Assembly: GCA_030490835.1 (NCBI GenBank)
Contig: CM059972.1
Span: 10,694,264 to 10,758,263 of the forward strand
Source of the DNA: Annona cherimola
Lineage: Eukaryota; Streptophyta; Magnoliopsida; Magnoliales; Annonaceae
Direction: 5' to 3'
Length of the DNA: 64,000 nucleotides
The notes beneath the pieces are model-generated. The model searched no databases, was not told where the DNA came from, and saw nothing but the letters and a program-made list of their open reading frames with translations. Numbering within the stretch: the first letter of the stretch is position 1; every line of letters starts with the position of its first letter. The position numbers and the translations under genes are program-made. Below, piece by piece: positions 1 to 10,731 of this stretch.

Positions 1-262
1 TTAAACTGCCTAATAATTATTGTGCAGTTTGCTGCAGTACATTGCAAAATGGGATTTACATGTGTTTAAATGTATTAATATTTCATTTATTCATGATTTA
101 TGTTTTAAATAATTCAGATGTTGAAAATAAAGTTTTAAAAATCATTACTTAAATTAAACTTAATTTTTTTGTTATTTTTACGTGTAACTTATATGCATAT
201 CCAATTTGAATGAAAATTAATATGTCACTAAGGTAAATATTTTTTAAATGAGTATGTATTTT
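1..262. other. AT-rich flank of the retrotransposon
   Basis: AT-rich DNA with no open frame or repeat that I recognise. It is the left half of the sequence split by the retrotransposon insertion; its right-hand continuation starts after position 10731. Confidence 0.5.
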
Positions 263-267
263 ACAAC
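263..267. repeat. Target-site duplication, left copy (ACAAC)
   Basis: ACAAC directly precedes the TG that opens the left LTR. The same five bases follow the CA that closes the right LTR (10727-10731). A perfect 5-bp duplication is the normal footprint of a Ty3/gypsy integrase, so the element inserted as a unit. Confidence 0.93.
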
Positions 268-2377
268 TGTAACGGCCTGAACTAAAAATCAAGGCTTTTG
301 CCTAAATTTTCGGTCCAAGTAATTTTAAAACTCCAGGATCTTTCCACGCGACGATTAAACCATCTCATTTAGGTAAGAAATAAACTTGCATTATTACATC
401 CAAGTCCATAGAGTTATTACAAACATGCCCACTTCAATAAATTCTTTACATCCAAGTCAAGCCACTCATTACATAGAAAGAAATAAATAAAATGATTTAT
501 TCATTAGCACGCCACCACCATCTCATTGGCCACCATCCACGGGATCATCTGAGAGTCAAAGGAAAAAGGGGTAAGTTCACAAGAACTTAGTAAGTAGGAT
601 TATGCCCTGCAATTAAGATCATAAGAACACATCATCTTCACTCAATTGCTCAACTTTTAGAGCCTTTAAAACATCTTATATGTCATCATCTCTTCCTAGA
701 AGTACTCAACTTAAAATTTGGGGACTACCCTAAGGATTTAAGACCTTAAATCCTTTAAGATACTCCTCTATCCCCAAAACTCAAACTTCTAGGCATCATT
801 TGGCTAATCTAGCCCTTCCATTGAACTCAGAAGGTCCAAATCCATAGGAAATGACCCCTGGATCACTCAAATCGGACCTCTAGAGTTCAATTTACATCAA
901 TTTGAAGATGGACGCACCAAACGGTGCCACGTGTCTCTCGCCGCCGGCGACTTGGGCTCGCCGCCGGTGGTTCTGCCCGACTGGGCTTCCTGGTGGGCCG
1001 CGCTCTGGGCTTTACTGCCTGGGCTTCTGCCTGGGCATCATCCTGGGCTCTGAGTCATGGGTTGGCTCACTGGATCCTCCTTCTGAGGCCCATTGCAACA
1101 GTTGGGCTCGTCTGCAGCTGGGCTCAGCCTGGATCCAGCCCACTCCCTGAAGCCCGTACCATCTTCTGGAAATTTACAGATTCCCCTGCTGTCTTCTGAT
1201 TTTACAGAAACTCCTTGACAGCTTATGATTTTCAGAAAAACCATTAGGCAGAATTGTAAAATATCCAAAAACTCGAAAATAGGCAGTAACATCCATTTTT
1301 TTCCATCCGTCCATTTATACAAGATATATATAATAATATTTTAATATTATTTTCGTATATATATCTCCTTTAAACGTCTTAAATGCATTAAAATGCATTA
1401 AAAATTCATCTCATCAATAATTTGGCTAACATAATTAATTTTAGGCCATCCAAGCATAATATAACATACATAATTTTACTCAAAATAAATTATAATTATG
1501 CCATTATGCTTTCCATCTTGCCCAAAATTACCTTTATGTTATACATCCTCAAAATTATTGATAAATCCTCACATAATTAATTTAATGTAAATAATACATT
1601 TCTCAAATAATTATGTGGCATCCATTCCATGTGCAATTAAGCATATAATATCTCATAACATCATAGCATGATTAATGGCCATAAAATCACATATTAGTAA
1701 AACCACTAAATAATTATGTGATAAATCCTCATTAAATCATGCCGTAATTAAAGGCTAAAGAGGCAAAATCCCCCTTACCTTAAAGAAGAAAATGAAATGG
1801 ATTGCTTGAACGGGTTGGATCGGCCTTTTCCTTTCTCCTGCGGCAGCGTTCCTCCTCTTTCCTCTGGTATGCCTTTATTGAGTACCCAAGTCGTTTATTT
1901 ATAGCTCACCGGAGGATTCACTGGAGGATTTTCCGCTCAAAATCCGATTTCTATTCAAATTTGAATTTCCGATCGCAATCCGATCTCAAATCCACTTCAA
2001 ATTCTAATTTCAAGATCCCTGATCGCAATCCAAATCTTAAATCAAATTTTAAATTCGAATTTCAAACTGGTGAGGCTCACAGAGCCCAAAAAAACAAAAT
2101 ACATCATTTATACACTCATGGGATTCAAACTCGAGACCTCTTCTACCAAAGACCAACACCTTAACCACTTAAGCACATTGGGTCGTTGAGTTAAATACTC
2201 GCAATATTTTATATAACTCAACCCATCATTCTAAGTGGCTTATTTGGGTCTAGCCCAATAACCTTCCACTTATTCTTGGCCCATTGCTTGGTCATATGGT
2301 CAATGGTCAGGATGCCACGTCAGTGGACACATCATCAGTTGAATAGTCAACTCATAAAATTTTTCTTAATTATTACA
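268..2377 (-). repeat. 3' LTR (left LTR of the minus-strand element)
   Basis: 2110 bp, starting TGTAACGG on the + strand and ending ATTATTACA. It matches 8599-10726 almost base for base. Relative to the other LTR it lacks a 17-bp segment near 1480. Other visible differences are two bases near 1495, and single bases near 1577, 1947, 1960, 2127, 2277 and 2366, plus a G missing near 2238. The short open frames inside it (for example 902-1150 and 1802-2164) recur unchanged in the other LTR and look like chance frames in GC-richer LTR sequence. Confidence 0.95.
2085..2195 (-). repeat. tRNA-like (SINE-head) segment inside the 3' LTR
   Basis: On the minus strand this stretch carries an A-box-like TTAAGTGGTTAAGG (complement of 2159-2172) and, about 20 bases on, a B-box-like GAGTTTGAATCCC (complement of 2120-2132). 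These are the internal RNA polymerase III promoter boxes of tRNAs and tRNA-derived SINEs. A run of seven A's (T's on the minus strand) lies at about 2089-2095. I see no complete tRNA cloverleaf, so I read it as a SINE head captured by the LTR, not a tRNA gene. The other LTR has the same segment with a more canonical B box. Confidence 0.5.
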
Positions 2378-2390
2378 GTCTCCCCTCCTT
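2378..2390 (-). other. Polypurine tract
   Basis: The minus strand reads AAGGAGGGGAGAC immediately before the 3' LTR. A purine run abutting the 3' LTR is the plus-strand primer of reverse transcription in this class. Confidence 0.85.
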
Positions 2391-2454
2391 ACAAAAGTTT
2401 CGTCCCCGAAACTTACATTTAATTATAAGGTAGAAACAAATTAGGACATATTTC

Positions 2455-5400
2455 TCAAATATTTTCCTCGAGTTCCCATGTTGCCTCTTTTTCACTGTGG
2501 TTACTCCACTGCACAAGAACATGTTTGATCTTTCGACCCTTCAGTTCTTTCTCTCTGGTGTCAAGAATTCGTATCGGTTGCTCTGGATGCGTTAGATCCC
2601 CTTCCACATGATACTGCTCAAACTGCAGCACATGGGTTGGATCCGACACATACTTTCTCAGCTGTGAGATATGAAACACATCATGCACTCCCGCCAATGC
2701 TGGCGGTAATGCTAACCGATATGCAACTCCACCAATGACGTCCAAGATCTCAAATGGTCCAAGATAACGAGGACTCAATTTCCCTTTTACTCCAAATCTC
2801 ATTACCCCTCGAGTAGGCGAGACCTTTAGGAAAACCTTTTCCCCGATTGCAAATTGCAAATCGCGTCGTTTTCCATCGGCATACTTTTTCTGTCGATCCT
2901 GAGCGGTCACCAGTCTCTTCCTGATCAACTGCACTACCTTGGTAGCCTGTTCGATCAGTTCCGGTGCTAATATCTTCCGCTCGCCGACTTCTTCCCAGTA
3001 AACCGGGGTGCGACATTTCTTGCCATATAAGGCCTCGAAAGGAGCCATACCAATGCTTGCTTGATAACTATTGTTATAAGCAAACTCTGCCATTGCCAAA
3101 TGCTCAACCCATGAGCCTTGTAAATCTAACGCACAAGCCCGCAGTAAGTCCTCTAATATCTGGATGGTTCTCTCAGATTGGCCATCTGTCTGTGGATGAT
3201 ATGCAGTACTCAGGCGTAACTCTGTGCCCATAGCTGTCTGCAATTTTTGCCAAAATTCAGACACAAATCTTCTATCTCTATCAGAGACTATGGATACAGG
3301 AACGCCATGAAGCCTAACAATCTCCCTCACATACAATTCCGCCATCTGCTCCATCCGATAAGTCATTCGGTAAGGTAGAAAATGCGCCGACTTAGTAAGT
3401 CGATCTACCACTACCCATACTGCATTCATTCGGCTTTGCATTTTTGGCAATGCAGTCACGAAATCCATCGTGATGTGTTCCCATTTCCACTCTGGTATCT
3501 CCAAAGGTCGCAATAATCCTCCCGGTCTCTGCTTTTCTGGTTTTACTCGTTGGCAGACCAGACACTGGGACACAAATCTCGCAATCTCTACTCGCATTCT
3601 CTTCCACCAGTATCTCTGACTCAAATCCTTGTACATCTTGGTACTACCTGGATGAACAGAGAATCTCGACTGGTGTGCTTCTTCAAGGAGTTCTCTTCGG
3701 AGTTCTTCATTCCTTGGAACCACAATTCTCTCTTGGAACATCAAAACACCATCAATCCCTTGCCGAAAACGAGTGGATTGGCCTTGATTCATTCTGTTTA
3801 AAATTTTTAAGACAAATGAATCTTGCTTTTGTGCTTCCTTGATTTTCTCTACCAACAAGGATTGCAACTGCAGAACGCTCAACCGAGCAGTATCTCGAGA
3901 GGATATTACCTCTATCTCTAAGGCCTCAAACTGCCTTAGCAACTCCTCTTGTTGGGTAATCAAGGTTGCAACCACTGTATTCATCTTTCGGCTAAGAGCG
4001 TCTGCCACAACATTGGCCTTCCCTGGATGATACTGAATTAAAACATCATAATCTTTCAGTAACTCCAGCCATCTTCGTTGCCGAAGATTTAATTCCTTCT
4101 GGGAGAATATGTACTTTAAACTCTTATGGTCTGTAAATATCTCTGTTCTTTCACCATATAAGTAGTGACGCCAAATCTTTAAAGCGAACACTACTGCAGC
4201 CAACTCTAAATCATGGGTAGGGTAATTCTGCTCACTTGGCTTCAATTGCCTTGAAGCATAGGCTATTACCCTCCCTTGCTGCATAAGTACACATCCCAGA
4301 CCATTCCTGGAGGCATCACTATACACCACAAACTCTTTCCCACTTACCGGTAGGGTCAAAACCGGTGCCGTGGTTAAACGGTTCTTCAACTCTTGAAAAC
4401 TTTCCTCACAGTCCTCTGTCCAAATAAATTTGGCATTTTTGCGGGTTAATCGCGTTAACGGCACCGCAATTGAGGAAAAGTTCTCCACAAACCGTCGGTA
4501 ATAGCCTGCCAATCCCAGGAAACTTCTTATCTCAGTAACTGTGGTCGGCCTCTCCCAAGACACCACAGCCTTAATCTTTTCTGGATTAACAGAAACTCCT
4601 TTGCCACTGATCACATGTCCAAGAAAAGCAACACTTTCTAGCCAAAACTCACACTTTTTGAGTTTGGCATAAAGTTTCTTTTCCCTAAGGACTTGTAATA
4701 CTTCTCTCAGCTGCTGCTCATGCTCTTCACGTCCCTTGGAATATACCAAGATATCATCGATGAATACCACCACACACCGATCTAAGAACTGTTGAAACAC
4801 TCTGTTCATTAGATCCATAAATGCAGCAGGGGCATTGGTCAACCCGAATGGCATCACCAAGAACTCAAAGTGACCATACCGAGTGCGAAAAGCTGTCTTT
4901 GGTATGTCCTCTTCTCTAACTCTCAATTGGTGGTACCCTGACCTCAAGTCTATCTTTGAGAAGACAGATGCCCCTTGTAGTTGGTCAAATAAATCATCGA
5001 TGCGTGGAAGAGGATATTTATTCTTAATCGTCACCTTGTTTATTTCTCGGTAGTCAATGCATAGTCGCATACTACCGTCCTTCTTTTTAACAAAGAGCAC
5101 AGGTGCTCCCCAAGGTGATGAACTTGGACGAATAAATCCCAAATCCACTAACTCTTGCAGCTGCTCTTTCAACTCTTTAAGTTCTGCTGGCGCCATGCGA
5201 TATGGGACTCTTGAGATTGGACTGGTTCCCGAAATTAGATTGATCTCAAAATCAATCTCTCGTGCAGGTGGTAACCCTGGTAATTCCTCTGGAAAAACAT
5301 CAGGAAATTCTCTGACTACCGGGACATCCTCCAGTTTTACTTCAACCTCATTCGTCGTCATGGCCGCCACAAAGAACCCATAACATCCTTGCCCGAGTTT

Positions 5401-7401
5401 CCTCAAGGCTTGCATCGCTGTGATCAAATGTGGCACTTTTCGTCGGTTTCCTTCAAATAAAACCGTCTGATTGGGTATGCCAATTGTAATCTTCCGTGTC
5501 TGCGGACTAATATGTGCTACCCACTTGGTCATCCAATCCCATCCCAGAATTACATCCAGGTCTCTCATGGGCATCACTACCAAGTCAGCTGGTATCACTA
5601 GTCCTTTGATGTCCATAGGACATGCATAACATGCACTCCTCACGGAAAGACTACCTCCCATTGGTGATGTGATAATTAACTCTTCCACCAATGGCCTCGT
5701 TGGTATGTTATTCTCTTTGACAAACTCAGATGCAAAAAATGACAAATCAGCACTAGTATCAAATAAAGTTCTGGCATAGATATTGTAAACCTTTACAATA
5801 CCTGTAATTCTGTCTGCTGGTATCTGAGCTTGTCCCGGGTGCAGTGCAAAAACATTTGCCGGCTGTCTTGCCCCATGGTTTTGCACATTCTGTTGTCGCC
5901 CCACTGGTCTCCCCGCTTGCCTATTCTGATTTTGAGCTTGTTGGGGATTTGGTGCTCCAGTGGCAGTACAGAATTTTGACACATGTCCCGGCATTTTACA
6001 ACGAAAACATACCACTCCTACCGGACAACTCTCTGGTGAATGTCCAGTCTCTCCGCACTTGTGACAAGTGCCAGGCGGAAGGCGACACTGTCCCTGGTGG
6101 AACCGGTTACATCGCTTACACCTCTTTTTCCGCTCATTCGTCTTATAAGATCCTTTGCTCTTAGACCCTTGACCCGATGAGGCCCCAGATGTCTGCATTG
6201 GCTTTTTATTTGAAGTTCCTCCTTCAATAGATTCCCCCGATCTCTTCTTTACAAACATCTTACTGAGCTGAGCTATTGTTTTCTCAGCCCACATTGCTCG
6301 ATCCACTGCCTTGCCATATGTGTCGCATGGCTCGGCCATCACCATGTCTCGAATGCTTTCATTGAGACCATTTTGGAATCTTCGTATTCGAGCATCGTCA
6401 TCTTCCACTAGATTAGGGGCGAATCGTATCAAGGATGAAAACTTTGTTTCATAATCAGCCACAGACATCTCCTCTTGTTTTAACTCTGCAAACTCTCGAG
6501 CTTTGGTGATCCGAACAGTTGGTGGAAAAAACTTCTCATAGAAGGCATCCGAGAATCTTTGCCACGTAATTTCTTCCTTCTTGCTCTCAAAGATTCTCTT
6601 TTGTGTTTGCCACCAACGGTAAGCATCTCCATCCAACTTGAATGCAGCAAATAACACCTTCTGTCGATCCGAACATTCAAGGAACTCCAATATTTTGTTG
6701 ATAGCCAGTAACCAATTCTCAGCTGCCGTGCTATCACCTCCTGAAAAAGAAGGAGGATGCTGCTGATGGAAAGCACTAGCATCCTTCCTATCTCTTTCCT
6801 CTCTAGCACGGTAGTCTCTGGAGGGCACAGTGGTGGGTTGGGATTCAGCGGTTTGCTCTTCCACCCTTGGTCGAAAACCACTAATGTGATCTTGACCTTC
6901 TTCGCCAGCTCTTTCCTCTTGCCCCATCATATTTGGTTGTTTTCTCTGGCTTACAACTCGTCTTCTCTGTTGGTTTGTGGTCGCAGCTTGATCACAACCA
7001 ACTAAAGTAGTTCCTTCTTGATGAGGATTTTCATCGATTTTATCTAATCGGGCTAAAATCCTCTCAACAAAGCTTTCGAATCGAGCCTCATGCTGCGTCA
7101 TACGCTCATGAATTGTTGGTCTCCTCCTAGGATTCTGGTTGGTACCAACTGTCCCTTCAGACCTCTGAGGGGACCTCGAGCCTTCATCAAGTGGTATAAA
7201 AACTCCTTGGTTTGCCCTCTGAGATGGTTCTCCTTGGGGTGGGTGCACTCCATGGCTTAACCTTGGAATAACTCCTGCTTGGGATGTACCCGCTTCGGAC
7301 ATAACAACAGTTGATGGATTAACTCCCTGACCCTGCCTTTGCATTGGGTTAGGTCGTGGAGGATTCCCATGAGAGGCCATGTCTGAAAAGAAATGTAACA
7401 T
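2455..7401 (-). CDS. Gag-Pol polyprotein of a Tekay/Del-type chromovirus
   Basis: A single 1648-codon frame. Residues about 210-400 are a retrotransposon Gag domain. Three zinc fingers follow: CX2CX3HX3C at 428-439, then CX2CX4HX4C knuckles at 446-459 and 465-478. The protease motif at 548-552 reads D-T-S-A-D; the usual D-S/T-G-A glycine is Ser550 (codon AGT, one change from GGT). RT spans about 700-900 with the F-I-D-D box (Asp882-Asp883). RNase H comes next with its S-D-A and T-D-H motifs. Integrase has an HHCC finger and a D1313, D1374, E1410 triad (D,D35E). The C-terminus is chromodomain-like (V-L-V-Q-W and E-A-T-W-E motifs). The frame stops at TGA 2455-2457; reading on in frame gives about twelve more residues resembling the usual end of this family before a TAA at 2419-2421, so the stop looks premature but removes little. 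The real start is probably Met8 (ATG at 7380), because residues 1-7 are encoded by a polypyrimidine/CAG stretch that looks like a splice acceptor. Confidence 0.95.
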   Translation of the reverse strand: MLHFFSDMASHGNPPRPNPMQRQGQGVNPSTVVMSEAGTSQAGVIPRLSHGVHPPQGEPSQRANQGVFIPLDEGSRSPQRSEGTVGTNQNPRRRPTIHERMTQHEARFESFVERILARLDKIDENPHQEGTTLVGCDQAATTNQQRRRVVSQRKQPNMMGQEERAGEEGQDHISGFRPRVEEQTAESQPTTVPSRDYRAREERDRKDASAFHQQHPPSFSGGDSTAAENWLLAINKILEFLECSDRQKVLFAAFKLDGDAYRWWQTQKRIFESKKEEITWQRFSDAFYEKFFPPTVRITKAREFAELKQEEMSVADYETKFSSLIRFAPNLVEDDDARIRRFQNGLNESIRDMVMAEPCDTYGKAVDRAMWAEKTIAQLSKMFVKKRSGESIEGGTSNKKPMQTSGASSGQGSKSKGSYKTNERKKRCKRCNRFHQGQCRLPPGTCHKCGETGHSPESCPVGVVCFRCKMPGHVSKFCTATGAPNPQQAQNQNRQAGRPVGRQQNVQNHGARQPANVFALHPGQAQIPADRITGIVKVYNIYARTLFDTSADLSFFASEFVKENNIPTRPLVEELIITSPMGGSLSVRSACYACPMDIKGLVIPADLVVMPMRDLDVILGWDWMTKWVAHISPQTRKITIGIPNQTVLFEGNRRKVPHLITAMQALRKLGQGCYGFFVAAMTTNEVEVKLEDVPVVREFPDVFPEELPGLPPAREIDFEINLISGTSPISRVPYRMAPAELKELKEQLQELVDLGFIRPSSSPWGAPVLFVKKKDGSMRLCIDYREINKVTIKNKYPLPRIDDLFDQLQGASVFSKIDLRSGYHQLRVREEDIPKTAFRTRYGHFEFLVMPFGLTNAPAAFMDLMNRVFQQFLDRCVVVFIDDILVYSKGREEHEQQLREVLQVLREKKLYAKLKKCEFWLESVAFLGHVISGKGVSVNPEKIKAVVSWERPTTVTEIRSFLGLAGYYRRFVENFSSIAVPLTRLTRKNAKFIWTEDCEESFQELKNRLTTAPVLTLPVSGKEFVVYSDASRNGLGCVLMQQGRVIAYASRQLKPSEQNYPTHDLELAAVVFALKIWRHYLYGERTEIFTDHKSLKYIFSQKELNLRQRRWLELLKDYDVLIQYHPGKANVVADALSRKMNTVVATLITQQEELLRQFEALEIEVISSRDTARLSVLQLQSLLVEKIKEAQKQDSFVLKILNRMNQGQSTRFRQGIDGVLMFQERIVVPRNEELRRELLEEAHQSRFSVHPGSTKMYKDLSQRYWWKRMRVEIARFVSQCLVCQRVKPEKQRPGGLLRPLEIPEWKWEHITMDFVTALPKMQSRMNAVWVVVDRLTKSAHFLPYRMTYRMEQMAELYVREIVRLHGVPVSIVSDRDRRFVSEFWQKLQTAMGTELRLSTAYHPQTDGQSERTIQILEDLLRACALDLQGSWVEHLAMAEFAYNNSYQASIGMAPFEALYGKKCRTPVYWEEVGERKILAPELIEQATKVVQLIRKRLVTAQDRQKKYADGKRRDLQFAIGEKVFLKVSPTRGVMRFGVKGKLSPRYLGPFEILDVIGGVAYRLALPPALAGVHDVFHISQLRKYVSDPTHVLQFEQYHVEGDLTHPEQPIRILDTREKELKGRKIKHVLVQWSNHSEKEATWELEENI

Positions 7402-7545
7402 TTAAACTCAAGAAAACATCTTAAGTTCACACATAGCCAAACAAATTATATCCATCCACTTAAAAGAACAATCCATCATAATTAAATTTTATTATTCACT
7501 GCAAATTTATTACATCTCAGAAACTTCAAAAGAAAATAACTCAAT
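7402..7545 (-). other. Spacer between the upstream ORF and gag-pol
   Basis: 144 bp of AT-rich sequence separate the TAA of the upstream ORF from the first ATG of gag-pol. Both frames are in the same phase, with stops between them. At the gag end the minus strand reads TTTCTTTTCAG and then AC before the ATG of Met8, a good match to a plant 3' splice site. Expression of gag-pol from a spliced RNA that skips the upstream ORF is therefore possible but unproven. Confidence 0.45.
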
Positions 7546-8508
7546 TTAATCATCTCTTTTCCTCTGTCCCTTCATTGGACACTCTTTAGCCCGATGCCCA
7601 GGGGCCCTGCAAATATTGCAAGCAATCTCATGAGGGCAGTCCCTTGCCTGATGTCCAGGCTGCATACATCTGAAACAAGTGTTCGGCGGAAGCACACACT
7701 TTCCTCCATGCCTAAACTTGCACTTAGTGCATGGTAATAGCTTCCCCAAACTAGGCGGAACTTTCTCAGATGTAGGCTCTCTTGAGGGTATGGCATGTGT
7801 CGGTGAAGGAGATGGTTGGAGGGGCACATTTGGAACAGGCATCTGTTGAGTTGGAGGACTTGGCTTTGGGATAGACGAGCTAGACCCACAATAGGTCTCA
7901 TATGGTTCCTTCGGCCCCTCTTTATCAGTTGACTTGAAATTATCATCCGACTCATCATAGGCCTTAGGCATCTTGCTCGCCATTTGCTTATACCGCTTCC
8001 TAGGAACAGGTTGCGGGATAGTTGCCTCTTTCCTCACTTGCTCCATCATCTCAGGGGAAACATCAGCAGGCCTCTTAGGAGGGGATGTTTGAGTCTCTGC
8101 AGGTTGTTTTTGAAATGCTGCCAACTTTTCCCTTAGCATGGCCAACTCTGCGTCCTGTGACATCTGTTTCTCTTGCATCTTTAACATCATGGACGCCAAG
8201 TTGGATACCACTCCATGTAAGGCTTTAAAGTTTTGACGCATCTCTTGTCGGACAGCCTCTTGAGCTCGAAGTAGCTCAAATTTAATTGCGTCCTGCGCAA
8301 ACCTCGACTCTTTTAGATCATCCCTCATCAGGTCCAACTTCTCAGCGTTGGTTGGTGCCTTCTTAGCACGTGTCCGTGCTGCTCCAGGTTCACCATTAGT
8401 TGGTGCTTTCCCCTTCTCTGAATCTCTCTCAGGGAAACTCGTTCCAAATGTCATCTCTCTGCTCATGAAAATAGTGAACGTCAGTTTAATCACTATTTTC
8501 GACATCAT
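7546..8508 (-). CDS. Extra ORF upstream of gag: coiled-coil plus three-zinc-finger protein
   Basis: A 320-codon frame lying between the primer-binding site and gag, in the position of an 'ORF0'. A basic, alanine-rich N-terminus (about 20-55) leads into a heptad-rich stretch at about 55-135 that should form a coiled coil. A Pro/Ser-rich linker (about 135-255) follows. The C-terminal zinc module is CX2CX3HX3C at 260-271, CX2CX4HX4C at 278-291 and CX2CX4HX4C at 297-310. Finger types and start-to-start spacings (18 and 19 residues) are identical to those in the element's own Gag (428, 446, 465), so the module looks like a duplicated nucleocapsid fused to a different N-terminus. A later Met at about residue 15 or 19 could be the real start. 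I know of no standard Tekay protein at this position; its role (RNA binding, packaging, chaperone) is inference. Being intact in a young element argues that it is, or recently was, selected. Confidence 0.75.
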   Translation of the reverse strand: MMSKIVIKLTFTIFMSREMTFGTSFPERDSEKGKAPTNGEPGAARTRAKKAPTNAEKLDLMRDDLKESRFAQDAIKFELLRAQEAVRQEMRQNFKALHGVVSNLASMMLKMQEKQMSQDAELAMLREKLAAFQKQPAETQTSPPKRPADVSPEMMEQVRKEATIPQPVPRKRYKQMASKMPKAYDESDDNFKSTDKEGPKEPYETYCGSSSSIPKPSPPTQQMPVPNVPLQPSPSPTHAIPSREPTSEKVPPSLGKLLPCTKCKFRHGGKCVLPPNTCFRCMQPGHQARDCPHEIACNICRAPGHRAKECPMKGQRKRDD

Positions 8509-8584
8509 AGGAAAAGAGAAATTAAAATTACTCTTAACATGTTTCCATGTTCTCTGGTTTATTCGTCTCTATGCATGGAAATTT

Positions 8585-8596
8585 GCTCTGATACCA
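8585..8596 (-). other. Primer-binding site for initiator-Met tRNA
   Basis: The minus strand reads TGGTATCAGAGC, the standard plant PBS complementary to the 3' end of tRNA-iMet, two bases inside the 5' LTR. It fixes the transcription direction of the element as minus. Confidence 0.95.
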
Positions 8597-8598
8597 TC

Positions 8599-10726
8599 TG
8601 TAACGGCCTGAACTAAAAATCAAGGCTTTTGCCTAAATTTTCGGTCCAAGTAATTTTAAAACTCCAGGATCTTTCCACGCGACGATTAAACCATCTCATT
8701 TAGGTAAGAAATAAACTTGCATTATTACATCCAAGTCCATAGAGTTATTACAAACATGCCCACTTCAATAAATTCTTTACATCCAAGTCAAGCCACTCAT
8801 TACATAGAAAGAAATAAATAAAATGATTTATTCATTAGCACGCCACCACCATCTCATTGGCCACCATCCACGGGATCATCTGAGAGTCAAAGGAAAAAGG
8901 GGTAAGTTCACAAGAACTTAGTAAGTAGGATTATGCCCTGCAATTAAGATCATAAGAACACATCATCTTCACTCAATTGCTCAACTTTTAGAGCCTTTAA
9001 AACATCTTATATGTCATCATCTCTTCCTAGAAGTACTCAACTTAAAATTTGGGGACTACCCTAAGGATTTAAGACCTTAAATCCTTTAAGATACTCCTCT
9101 ATCCCCAAAACTCAAACTTCTAGGCATCATTTGGCTAATCTAGCCCTTCCATTGAACTCAGAAGGTCCAAATCCATAGGAAATGACCCCTGGATCACTCA
9201 AATCGGACCTCTAGAGTTCAATTTACATCAATTTGAAGATGGACGCACCAAACGGTGCCACGTGTCTCTCGCCGCCGGCGACTTGGGCTCGCCGCCGGTG
9301 GTTCTGCCCGACTGGGCTTCCTGGTGGGCCGCGCTCTGGGCTTTACTGCCTGGGCTTCTGCCTGGGCATCATCCTGGGCTCTGAGTCATGGGTTGGCTCA
9401 CTGGATCCTCCTTCTGAGGCCCATTGCAACAGTTGGGCTCGTCTGCAGCTGGGCTCAGCCTGGATCCAGCCCACTCCCTGAAGCCCGTACCATCTTCTGG
9501 AAATTTACAGATTCCCCTGCTGTCTTCTGATTTTACAGAAACTCCTTGACAGCTTATGATTTTCAGAAAAACCATTAGGCAGAATTGTAAAATATCCAAA
9601 AACTCGAAAATAGGCAGTAACATCCATTTTTTTCCATCCGTCCATTTATACAAGATATATATAATAATATTTTAATATTATTTTCGTATATATATCTCCT
9701 TTAAACGTCTTAAATGCATTAAAATGCATTAAAAATTCATCTCATCAATAATTTGGCTAACATAATTAATTTTAGGCCATCCAAGCATAATATAACATAC
9801 ATAATTTTACTCATTAATTTATTTTACTCAAAATAAATTATATTGATGCCATTATGCTTTCCATCTTGCCCAAAATTACCTTTATGTTATACATCCTCAA
9901 AATTATTGATAAATCCTCACATACTTAATTTAATGTAAATAATACATTTCTCAAATAATTATGTGGCATCCATTCCATGTGCAATTAAGCATATAATATC
10001 TCATAACATCATAGCATGATTAATGGCCATAAAATCACATATTAGTAAAACCACTAAATAATTATGTGATAAATCCTCATTAAATCATGCCGTAATTAAA
10101 GGCTAAAGAGGCAAAATCCCCCTTACCTTAAAGAAGAAAATGAAATGGATTGCTTGAACGGGTTGGATCGGCCTTTTCCTTTCTCCTGCGGCAGCGTTCC
10201 TCCTCTTTCCTCTGGTATGCCTTTATTGAGTACCCAAGTCGTTTATTTATAGCTCACCGGAGGATTCACTGGAGGATTTTCCGCTCGAAATCCGATTTCA
10301 ATTCAAATTTGAATTTCCGATCGCAATCCGATCTCAAATCCACTTCAAATTCTAATTTCAAGATCCCTGATCGCAATCCAAATCTTAAATCAAATTTTAA
10401 ATTCGAATTTCAAACTGGTGAGGCTCACAGAGCCCAAAAAAACAAAATACATCATTTATACACTCATGGGATTCGAACTCGAGACCTCTTCTACCAAAGA
10501 CCAACACCTTAACCACTTAAGCACATTGGGTCGTTGAGTTAAATACTCGCAATATTTTATATAACTCAACCCATCATTCTAAGTGGGCTTATTTGGGTCT
10601 AGCCCAATAACCTTCCACTTATTTTTGGCCCATTGCTTGGTCATATGGTCAATGGTCAGGATGCCACGTCAGTGGACACATCATCAGTTGAATAGTCAAC
10701 TCATAAAATTTTTCCTAATTATTACA
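8599..10726 (-). repeat. 5' LTR (right LTR of the minus-strand element)
   Basis: 2128 bp, paired with 268-2377. It should hold the element's promoter, read on the minus strand away from the dehydrogenase gene. It contains a 17-bp segment near 9814-9830 that the other LTR lacks. A tRNA-like segment lies at its promoter-distal side relative to the host gene. Confidence 0.95.
10433..10543 (-). repeat. tRNA-like (SINE-head) segment inside the 5' LTR
   Basis: Same segment as at 2085-2195. Here the B box is better preserved: the minus strand reads GAGTTCGAATCCC (complement of 10468-10480), and the A-box-like TTAAGTGGTTAAGG is the complement of 10507-10520. Confidence 0.5.
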
Positions 10727-10731
10727 ACAAC
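10727..10731. repeat. Target-site duplication, right copy (ACAAC)
   Basis: Exact repeat of 263-267, directly after the right LTR. Confidence 0.93.

Larger units (their letters stand above)
268..10726 (-). mobile_element. Tekay/Del-type chromovirus (Ty3/gypsy LTR retrotransposon), full length
   Basis: A complete LTR retrotransposon of about 10.46 kb transcribed on the minus strand. It has two near-identical LTRs with TG...CA ends, a perfect ACAAC duplication, a primer-binding site complementary to initiator-Met tRNA, a polypurine tract, and a single Gag-Pol frame in the order gag, zinc fingers, protease, RT, RNase H, integrase, chromodomain-like tail. That order and the tail place it among chromoviruses, most like Tekay/Del. 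By eye the LTRs differ at about eight bases plus a 17-bp and a 1-bp indel over 2.1 kb, so the insertion is recent. Unusual points are a second zinc-finger ORF upstream of gag, a changed protease active-site motif, and an early stop in the last residues of pol. It lies about 0.93 kb upstream of the dehydrogenase start codon, in opposite orientation. Confidence 0.95.

Noticed and set aside
902..1322. Open frames of 82-94 codons on both strands in the left LTR (and the same at 9233-9653)
   Set aside because: They occur identically in both LTRs, overlap each other on opposite strands and have no domain; GC-richer LTR sequence explains them.
1802..2164. 120-codon + strand frame in each LTR (also 10150-10512)
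   Set aside because: Opposite to the element's direction, low-complexity Asn/Ser/Phe/Lys composition, covers the tRNA-like segment.
2085..2195. A true tRNA gene
   Set aside because: A and B boxes are present, but I could not build an acceptor stem or anticodon arm.
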